Of a stretch of DNA of 64,000 nt, positions 22,185-29,125 are shown piece after piece. The translations under genes were made by a program, and so were the position numbers. Source of the DNA: Candidatus Hikarchaeia archaeon HikBin5 (GTDB lineage: Archaea > Halobacteriota > Halobacteria > Halobacteriales > Hikarchaeaceae); assembly GCA_009889625.1 (NCBI GenBank), contig WTZU01000004.1:1-64000 (forward strand), written 5' to 3'. A model generated the notes under the pieces. It was given only the letters and a program-made list of their open reading frames with translations, did no database searches and was not told where the DNA came from. The number at the start of each line of letters is the position of its first letter. The first letter of the stretch is position 1.

Positions 22185-22361
22185 TTATACCCTCACCCAC
22201 GGCCTTGAATCGTTAAACTCATATGGCACTTCGTTCTCTCTCAACATTTCTCTAATGGCAGATCGAATTGCCTCACTTCTATTAGGAAATTCTCCTCTTT
22301 CGACCATCTGTTCAACTTCTGCTATCTGTTGCTTCGGAATTCTAAGTGTTATTCGTTCCAT
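22185..22361 (-). CDS. cdrS: Small ribbon-helix-helix regulator, CdrS-like
   Basis: 58 aa [58 protein letters not shown]; below the ORF-track length cutoff; directly upstream of ftsZ2, as for CdrS in haloarchaea. Confidence 0.9.
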   Translation of the reverse strand: MERITLRIPKQQIAEVEQMVERGEFPNRSEAIRSAIREMLRENEVPYEFNDSRPWVRV

Positions 22362-22396
22362 TTTAGTTATTCTCCCCGTGTTTTGTAAGACGCTAA

Positions 22397-22482
22397 GTCA
22401 TCAGGTGTATGACGGTCCTCGGAAACACTGTAGGCGTTTTGTCCTACATTGTCTGCTATGAGGCACGTATTTGTCTTACGTG
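22397..22482 (-). promoter_or_regulatory. Leader of cdrS-ftsZ2 with three successive inverted repeats
   Basis: GTCAT-caggtgt-ATGAC (22397-22413), TGTAGG-cgttttgt-CCTACA (22429-22448), CACGTA-tttgtct-TACGTG (22464-22482). Confidence 0.7.
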
Positions 22483-22501
22483 GGTGTACCTACTGGGACC
22501 A

Positions 22502-22513
22502 AGTATATAAATT
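22502..22513 (-). promoter_or_regulatory. TATA-like box for the cdrS-ftsZ2 transcript
   Basis: Reverse strand AATTTATATACTT about 140 nt upstream of the cdrS ATG. Confidence 0.5.
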
Positions 22514-22710
22514 TATCGCAAAATTGTAGTACAAATGCAAACTATTCTTGCAATTTTATCCTCATTTTTTATCTAAAATATAATCCATTTTCGGCATTAT
22601 AGTGTCAATTTTTTCATATTAATTCTTGAAAAAATACTTTATGTAATGTCTTACGCAAATTTATAATTTTCAACCAACTTCTATCTATTTGTATTACAAT
22701 ATGGAGAAAA

Positions 22711-22784
22711 TCCGGCTTCCCCGATTTGAACGGGGGACAAAGCGGTCTACAGCCGCCCACTCTACCAGGCTGAGTTAAAGCCGG
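22711..22784 (-). tRNA. tRNA-Tyr (GTA)
   Basis: Reverse complement CCGGCTTTAACTCAGCCTGGTAGAGTGGGCGGCTGTAGACCGCTTTGTCCCCCGTTCAAATCGGGGAAGCCGG; acceptor stem pairs; anticodon GTA. Confidence 0.94.
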
Positions 22785-22907
22785 ATATGCTCCACTATAG
22801 TGGTTTTTGCGATTTAACTATTGTCATAATGAAGTAAAGATCAGGAGGGCGGACCACAATTCTCAACCGCAAATGATAAACGCAAAACAGCAGTAACCGT
22901 GATTGGT

Positions 22908-22992
22908 GCCAAGTTAGCCTAGCCCGGCCAAGGCGGTCGCCTCGAAAGCGACTGTCCAATAGGACACGGGAGTTCAAATCTCTCACTTGGCG
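22908..22992 (+). tRNA. tRNA-Ser (CGA)
   Basis: GCCAAGTTAGCCTAGCCCGGCCAAGGCGGTCGCCTCGAAAGCGACTGTCC...GTTCAAATCTCTCACTTGGC; 85-nt class II tRNA with long variable arm; anticodon CGA. Confidence 0.94.
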
Positions 22993-23100
22993 TTTTTAAA
23001 TTTACAACATTTTGTGCCAATCCATTTCCCATCCCGAAGTATTATGTAATCCACCTCCTTATATTTATACAACAAATTATCTCTTCAATTTTATTTAACT

Positions 23101-24318
23101 ATGTCTCCTTTTTTCACTTTAAAAAATTTAAGTTCGGAGATCCAAACCCTCCGAAGTGATAAAAGAAGCAGAGTTCTACTATCTGTGGCTCTTGGCTGGT
23201 TTCTAGTTTTGGGAATGCGATTGGTCATCCCTGTGATCTTGCCTGGAGTTATCGAAGAATATGATTTATCTTTAACTGCGGCCGGGGGTGCACTCACTCT
23301 ACTGTGGATTGCCTATTCCATCGTACAGTTCCCTGCTGGCATTTTCACAGACAATTTTGGCGAACGGAAAATTCTAACTATGAGCATTTTCATCGGAACA
23401 ATTGGGGTTTTTCTCTTTTCACTTTCCATTAATTTTAATTTTTTCTTATTTGCTTGTATAATATTTGGCCTCGGATCTGGACTTTTTGGAACTCCTCGTG
23501 TAACTGCCCTCTCTAAATTATATCCTGAAAATGATGGGACCGTTCTAGGCTTTACTTTTTCTGCAGGCAATTTTGGATCTGCAGTATTGCCCTTTATTGC
23601 CGGAATTTTTGCCACATACCTTGGATGGAGATTTGGATTCATTTTCTGCATCCCCATTTTTATAATAACTATTTTGCTACTCTGGAAATCTCCGTTTAAA
23701 CCACCTTCTTCATCAACTTGGGGGCGTTCTGATTTCTATAAAAATATTCGGCTATTCATACGTGGACTTTCCAAAAAAGATGTTTTATTAGTGAGCAATG
23801 CTACTCTTTTATCCGTTTTTACATTTCAAGGATTCACATCATTCTTCCCCTTATTTCTAATCACTATGAAAAGTACTAGTGTTACAATGGCAACAACTCT
23901 TTTCTCTGTATTTTTCATTGTTGGGTCCATATCCCAACCCATTTCTGGAATTCTGTCCGATAAATATGGTGAAAGGCGCATATTACTCTATCTCGCAGCG
24001 TTACATACAATTTGCCTCTTTGCTTTGCCATTTGTACATGGTCTTATCCCTCTAATTTTCCTCTCCATCCTCCTTGGAACTCGAGCAGGACTAGCGCCCG
24101 TAAATAATGCCTATCTTGCTTCTTCAATACCCCCAAAAGTACAAGGATCCGGTTTGGGTTTCCTTCGATCTATCTTCATTGGAATAGGTGCATTTGCCTC
24201 CTTTATTGTGGGATTTCTAGCAGATAATTATTCATTCGATATAGCATTTATATTCTTGGGTTTTCTGTTCTTTATAGCCACCATTTGTTATCTTTTCCTC
24301 CCACCATCCCGGGAATAA
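23101..24318 (+). CDS. MFS transporter
   Basis: 405 aa, 12 TM-like segments; FTDNFGERKILTMS and GILSDKYGERRILL loop 2-3 and 8-9 motifs. Confidence 0.87.
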   Translation: MSPFFTLKNLSSEIQTLRSDKRSRVLLSVALGWFLVLGMRLVIPVILPGVIEEYDLSLTAAGGALTLLWIAYSIVQFPAGIFTDNFGERKILTMSIFIGTIGVFLFSLSINFNFFLFACIIFGLGSGLFGTPRVTALSKLYPENDGTVLGFTFSAGNFGSAVLPFIAGIFATYLGWRFGFIFCIPIFIITILLLWKSPFKPPSSSTWGRSDFYKNIRLFIRGLSKKDVLLVSNATLLSVFTFQGFTSFFPLFLITMKSTSVTMATTLFSVFFIVGSISQPISGILSDKYGERRILLYLAALHTICLFALPFVHGLIPLIFLSILLGTRAGLAPVNNAYLASSIPPKVQGSGLGFLRSIFIGIGAFASFIVGFLADNYSFDIAFIFLGFLFFIATICYLFLPPSRE

Positions 24319-24325
24319 CTTTTCC

Positions 24326-25594
24326 TTATATCTCTAAGACTTCTACACCTCTGCTTCTAACTTCTACTGGATCCAATCTCGCCTCTCGTAAAATTTGATC
24401 ATATTCTCTTTCGCACCTCTCTGATACCTTCTGTCGTTCTTGCGCCCGTTTACACAAACCATCTAAATTATTGGGTATCTCTTTAGTATGGACTATCCAA
24501 TGATTTACCAAATCGCTCATCCTCCGAATAGGGGATGTAAAGTGGCCGTATACATCAAAATTTAGTGCGTGGTGCCCTCCGAATGGATCTGGCATATACA
24601 TAGCTCGGGGCATTACTCTTAATACTGCCCTTCTTATCTTTTCAATTTGACGCCCATCTGCCGATTCTATGGCACTATTCACGGCCATTCTAGGATCTTC
24701 CAAAGTAGAAGATGGTATCTGCACTCCCTCTAATTTTTGTATCTCTTGCAATGCAGAATCCCATTCTCTCGGGGTGGGTTGAGGATGAACTCTATACATA
24801 GCTTCTACTCCTCGGTTCCACATCAATTCATGAGTTACTGCTTTGTTTGCTTTAAGCATGCATTCTTCAACTATCATGTGGGATCTATCGCGATTTTGGT
24901 TAAGAACTAGCGATCCATCCTCTTTCCTCTGTCTCTGCAACCTTTCTGTCACTTCACAAATCTTCATACATTCTTCATGTAGTGGCAGGTCTGGATCTTC
25001 TAATCTTTTTTCACATTCTCTATATGTCAACCTTTCATCAGACCTAATCACTGCCTTATAGATATCTATTGATTCATAACTTAGACTATCCTTGTTAATG
25101 TACATCTCTACTGCATGTGCTAACCTATCTTCACCAGGGACTAGAGAACAAACATCTTCTGCTAGATATCTAGGTAACATGTGTATTGTATGCCCTGACA
25201 AATATGTTGAATTTCCACGTTCCATCGCAAATTCCCATGTTTTTGTACCTGGGGCAACATAGTGGGTTACGTCGGCTATGTAGACCCAAATTCTATATCC
25301 GTTCTCATCTATCTCCACACTAAGAGCATCGTCAAAATCTTGCGCACTATATGGATCTGTTGTCCAAGTGATGAGCTCTCTGAGGTCTTTTCTATTTTCA
25401 AGCTCAAGTTCTATTTCTCGCTTATTATTCCCTGCCCATCCTTTTGATTCTTCAATAACATCTTCTGGAAATTCATCCCTTATGCCGAATTTCTCCAATA
25501 GTGATTCTCTTTTCTCAGTTACTTCCTTATAAACCTCTTCTGAGATGCAAATCGGCTTTTCATCTATGGGATTTTCCTTTTCATTCTCCTTCAT
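24326..25594 (-). CDS. RNB-domain exoribonuclease (RNase R/II family)
   Basis: 422 aa; TTDPYSAQDFDDALSVE, WVYIADVTHYV, YLSGHTIHMLP, HFTSPIRRMSDLVNH. Confidence 0.92.
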   Translation of the reverse strand: MKENEKENPIDEKPICISEEVYKEVTEKRESLLEKFGIRDEFPEDVIEESKGWAGNNKREIELELENRKDLRELITWTTDPYSAQDFDDALSVEIDENGYRIWVYIADVTHYVAPGTKTWEFAMERGNSTYLSGHTIHMLPRYLAEDVCSLVPGEDRLAHAVEMYINKDSLSYESIDIYKAVIRSDERLTYRECEKRLEDPDLPLHEECMKICEVTERLQRQRKEDGSLVLNQNRDRSHMIVEECMLKANKAVTHELMWNRGVEAMYRVHPQPTPREWDSALQEIQKLEGVQIPSSTLEDPRMAVNSAIESADGRQIEKIRRAVLRVMPRAMYMPDPFGGHHALNFDVYGHFTSPIRRMSDLVNHWIVHTKEIPNNLDGLCKRAQERQKVSERCEREYDQILREARLDPVEVRSRGVEVLEI

Positions 25595-25641
25595 ATTTTA
25601 TATCATAAATTTTAAAGCTCCCCTCCGATTTATTTTTTTCC

Positions 25642-26118
25642 ATGCAGGTTATTTCCCGCCACAACCTCCGAAACGATTCGATACGCGAATTCAAGTCTTC
25701 AATATCTTCTTATTTTGATGTCGAATTGCCAGGATCAAAATATGAACTCGTTGAATTGTCTCACCCCCTCATTGATATTGTACTTATTGACAAAAACCCT
25801 CTTGCATGCTATATTGACGGCTTCCCTTCCCTTACTATAAAAGGTGCAAATATTTCCCCCCCTTCTAACAAAATAGTTTGCGTAGATAAAGGGGCAATCA
25901 AATTCGTATCCAATGGTGCAGATATTATGAAACCCGGGATCACGCGGGCCGATTCCTCTATAGAGTCCGGGGACCTCGTAATCGTAACAGAAGAAGTCCA
26001 TGGAAAAGCTCTTTGTGTGGGTAGGTCACTCAAGCCTTACGAATCCCTCCTTGGGAATTCAGGAAAAGCAGTAGAATCGATACACTATGTCGGCGACGAA
26101 TTATATCATTTCTTCTAA
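25642..26118 (+). CDS. PUA-domain RNA-binding protein
   Basis: 158 aa; CVDKGAIKFVSNGADIMKPGITRADSSIESGDLVIV PUA signature. Confidence 0.88.
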   Translation: MQVISRHNLRNDSIREFKSSISSYFDVELPGSKYELVELSHPLIDIVLIDKNPLACYIDGFPSLTIKGANISPPSNKIVCVDKGAIKFVSNGADIMKPGITRADSSIESGDLVIVTEEVHGKALCVGRSLKPYESLLGNSGKAVESIHYVGDELYHFF

Positions 26119-26124
26119 TTATGT

Positions 26125-26367
26125 CTATGCTCCTCCTTCTTCCCCTTCGATATCATATCGCATATCTCCCTCATATATGTAAGTCACATCTTCCAGTTCA
26201 TCTAGTGTTTTCACATGAGAATCATCACAATGTGGCTTTCCCTTTGATAATCCACACATGCAAATCAAGACTGAGTCCTCACTAGCCGGTAATTTAACTG
26301 GTCCTTTCTCTTCATGTATAACAAATCTTGCCATACTTCTATTTCTATTTTTAAAATTTAAAAACAT
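26125..26367 (-). CDS. CDGSH-type iron-sulfur protein
   Basis: 80 aa; CMCGLSKGKPHCDDSH matches the CxC...CDxxH pattern of CDGSH domains. Confidence 0.85.
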   Translation of the reverse strand: MFLNFKNRNRSMARFVIHEEKGPVKLPASEDSVLICMCGLSKGKPHCDDSHVKTLDELEDVTYIYEGDMRYDIEGEEGGA

Positions 26368-26494
26368 TACAATTCAACTCTCCTTCATCCTCTCTATTTT
26401 CCGTTCTGGCCATTAAAATTCTATATCTGGGTGCCCATTTTCGAAGGAAAATCCGGCCGTAAGAACTATGCCCTCTCCTGCGCTCTATCCACAT

Positions 26495-26848
26495 ATGGGA
26501 ATTGTGGATAAATTTCTGAGTGGTGGAAAACGAACCATCCAAGATTATATATCTCTAGATAGTGATGATATTGAGAAAACAACAGCAGAAGCATTTCAAG
26601 TCCATATTGCTGAAATTTATGATATAGAAGATGTCATCGCAGTCAAAGACAAAATCTACGATGGGGATCTAGTTATTGCCGATATAACTCGTCTAAGAAC
26701 TAAGGATTCTGTCATGAATCGAATCACAACCGAACTAAACCAAGTGGCACAAGAAGTTGGTGGGGATATAGTTCTAAGCGGGGATGATCAAATAATAGCT
26801 GCACCTGCTGGAGTCGCAATCAACCGTGAGAAAATCGGACGGAAATAA
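26495..26848 (+). CDS. sepF: Archaeal SepF, FtsZ membrane anchor
   Basis: From MGIVDKFLSGG; YISLD...QVHIAEI.DIEDVIAVKDKIYDGDLVIADITRLRTKDS...GGDIVLSGDDQIIAAPAGVAINREK resembles haloarchaeal SepF. Confidence 0.9.
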   Translation: MGIVDKFLSGGKRTIQDYISLDSDDIEKTTAEAFQVHIAEIYDIEDVIAVKDKIYDGDLVIADITRLRTKDSVMNRITTELNQVAQEVGGDIVLSGDDQIIAAPAGVAINREKIGRK

Positions 26849-26875
26849 TTTCTAAACCAGACTACTTTTCTTATC

Positions 26876-27241
26876 TTATTCAACTTCTCGTTTCATTGCT
26901 GCTCGACGCGCTTTCGAATCCTTTCCAGTTGCTTTTAATAAAAATTCATTTTTCACAGAAACGGCATCTCCTGCTAGTTCTATGTGCCCACTTGCAATGA
27001 TTTCTGCTATTGGGAGCTCTTCAAAATCCACAATAAGCGTATCTTTCTTACCTGGATATTTCCCCGCACCAATACTCACCTTCTTGAATATTGGGTTAGT
27101 TGGAGATTCCACTACGTATAATTCTTGACCATCTCTATTTTCTGTACTTGTTATTGGGCCAAAATATCCTTCAATCGATTCTTTAAGATCTGCTATTCTT
27201 TCCTCTAACGTGGTTCCTCTTTTAATTTCATATTCTTTCAT
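26876..27241 (-). CDS. DUF5611-like protein
   Basis: 121 aa; MKEYEIKRGTTLEERI...YFG resembles the haloarchaeal family near sepF. Confidence 0.7.
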   Translation of the reverse strand: MKEYEIKRGTTLEERIADLKESIEGYFGPITSTENRDGQELYVVESPTNPIFKKVSIGAGKYPGKKDTLIVDFEELPIAEIIASGHIELAGDAVSVKNEFLLKATGKDSKARRAAMKREVE

Positions 27242-27253
27242 TTTATAATTCTC

Positions 27254-27964
27254 CTATCTTTTTCTAGATCTTCTATCAATCAATTCTTCATCAATATATC
27301 CTTTCCTGCATGCTGGACAAATATCTCCTTTCCTCAACGCAGATTCATATACGGGAGTCTGGTATTCACATTCTTTGCACACATAGGCAGTCTGGGTATC
27401 TTTCTTCCTCCTGCCTCGGGCACTCTCTGACTCCTCAGCTTCATCTTCATCCCCTTCCGATCCGATATCATTTTCCAATCCAATGTCTTCTCGCTCTGGA
27501 AACTCAACAACATTTTCATTATTCTCTTCTTCTTCCTTCAAAGATTTAGGAATTAAACCCCCTCCAAATTCCATATTTTCAACAAATGATTCTGGTATGT
27601 TGGCACTGAAACCTTCGTCTTCACCTGTTGCTTCGGGCCATTCCACTACCTCTTCATCGACCCATTCTATTGTATTCTCTTTATCAGTATCTTCTGAATT
27701 TTCTTCAGATTCTTCTATGGGTTGGTTTTCCATATTTTCCATTATTGGTTCAACAATTGGTTCGGCATTTTCCATCTCTGGCTCGGCAGCAATTTCTGAC
27801 CCAACACTAATTTCTTTATATTCACTTAGTATCCGAACTTCATCACATCTATAACATTTCTTGTATTCGATAATTGTTGTAACCATTTCTCCCCCTTGCT
27901 CATTTTTTTCCTCAGATCTTTGAATGCCGCTATACGAATGACCAAAGATACATAAAATGCCCAT
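27254..27964 (-). CDS. Haloarchaeal-type protein with N-terminal CxxC segment, acidic linker and C-terminal zinc ribbon (DUF7093-like)
   Basis: 236 aa; MGILCIFGHSY...KKCYRCDE; long E/D-rich linker; YVCKECEYQTPVYESALRKGDICPACRKGYI. Confidence 0.6.
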   Translation of the reverse strand: MGILCIFGHSYSGIQRSEEKNEQGGEMVTTIIEYKKCYRCDEVRILSEYKEISVGSEIAAEPEMENAEPIVEPIMENMENQPIEESEENSEDTDKENTIEWVDEEVVEWPEATGEDEGFSANIPESFVENMEFGGGLIPKSLKEEEENNENVVEFPEREDIGLENDIGSEGDEDEAEESESARGRRKKDTQTAYVCKECEYQTPVYESALRKGDICPACRKGYIDEELIDRRSRKR

Positions 27965-28012
27965 TAAATTACTAGACGCTTCCCTCTACTAAAAACCCTA
28001 TCTTTTATCATT

Positions 28013-29101
28013 TCATTTTTTATTCCCTTTCATGGCATTAAATTGCCCTCTCGAAAATAAAGACGTGGGCCTGTCCATATGGACTCCTATCTCGCCCGAG
28101 AAAAATTTTAAACCCATTTCTTGTACCACTCGTGGGAGCGAATAACCTTTTCTTATCCATTTCCCCATCTCTATTTCCCGACCTATCTCTTTTCTCCATC
28201 TCGATTCATACATTTTAATAGTGTTTATCTCATTTGAATTTACCACCTTTGCCGCACAATTTGAAGCCATCAATCCGTAAATTATTCCACCTCCTGTAAA
28301 TGGCTTTGTCTGGCTAGCAGCATCTCCTATTAGGAAGCCTCTGTTAGTACTAACACTTGCAGGGGGTCCTATTGGTATCATCCCAGAACACCTTTTCTGG
28401 ATATGGGTTCCCATTGAATCAGTTAATTTTTCAAATCTTCCTATTATGTCTGTATCTGGGGACCCCGCAATCCCGTATTCTACTCCTGCGGCACCTCTAG
28501 GTATTCTCCATGAAAAAAACCCTGGAACATTCAAATAAACGTCAACAAAATTCCCAAAATCTTCTGTGAAATCAAACCCCAAAATCCCATGTAATAATTC
28601 TTTTGGTTCTTCCAAACCCAATGAACGTCTAACTCTAGAATTAGGGCCATCACATCCCACAACGACCTTGGTATCTATCTCTTGTTTCCCCTCTGGACTT
28701 CTAACTTTGACAATTACCTTTTCTTCCAATTCTTCTACACCAATTACTGTATGTCTCTCTTTTATTTCTGCACCAGATTCGATTGCCATTTTGGACAAAC
28801 AACGATCCAATTCAACCCTATCAATCACATTTGATATTGGCTCCTTTTTATAAAAAGTATGAGTTTTTCTACCCTCTCCTCTCACATGAAATCTTGCCCC
28901 ATAAATTTCATTTTGAATCAATCTAGATTTATTTTTATGGGGTATGTATCTCCACAAATCCAAACTAACATGTCCTGAACAGGATAATGGAGTTCCTATT
29001 TCTCCTCCTTCTAGTATGATAATTTTGTTTCCCAATTCTGCACTTTTATGCGCAAAATGGGATCCTGCCGGGCCTCCCCCTGCGATCACAAAATCATACA
29101 T
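28013..29101 (-). CDS. Geranylgeranyl reductase family FAD-dependent oxidoreductase
   Basis: 362 aa; IAGGGPAGSHFAHKSAELG, GCDGPNSRVRRSLG, GDAASQTKPFTGGGIIYG. Confidence 0.9.
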   Translation of the reverse strand: MYDFVIAGGGPAGSHFAHKSAELGNKIIILEGGEIGTPLSCSGHVSLDLWRYIPHKNKSRLIQNEIYGARFHVRGEGRKTHTFYKKEPISNVIDRVELDRCLSKMAIESGAEIKERHTVIGVEELEEKVIVKVRSPEGKQEIDTKVVVGCDGPNSRVRRSLGLEEPKELLHGILGFDFTEDFGNFVDVYLNVPGFFSWRIPRGAAGVEYGIAGSPDTDIIGRFEKLTDSMGTHIQKRCSGMIPIGPPASVSTNRGFLIGDAASQTKPFTGGGIIYGLMASNCAAKVVNSNEINTIKMYESRWRKEIGREIEMGKWIRKGYSLPRVVQEMGLKFFSGEIGVHMDRPTSLFSRGQFNAMKGNKK

Positions 29102-29125
29102 AATATGACTTATATTCGCATCCCA

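Noticed and set aside
22785-22907. Possible small RNA between tRNA-Tyr and tRNA-Ser
   Set aside because: Somewhat GC-richer stretch but no convincing C/D or H/ACA boxes or strong stems were seen; insufficient evidence.
27483-27854. 123-aa plus-strand ORF rich in Ser
   Set aside because: Complement of the E/D-rich linker of the zinc-ribbon protein; the Ser richness is a consequence of the opposite-strand acidic codons.
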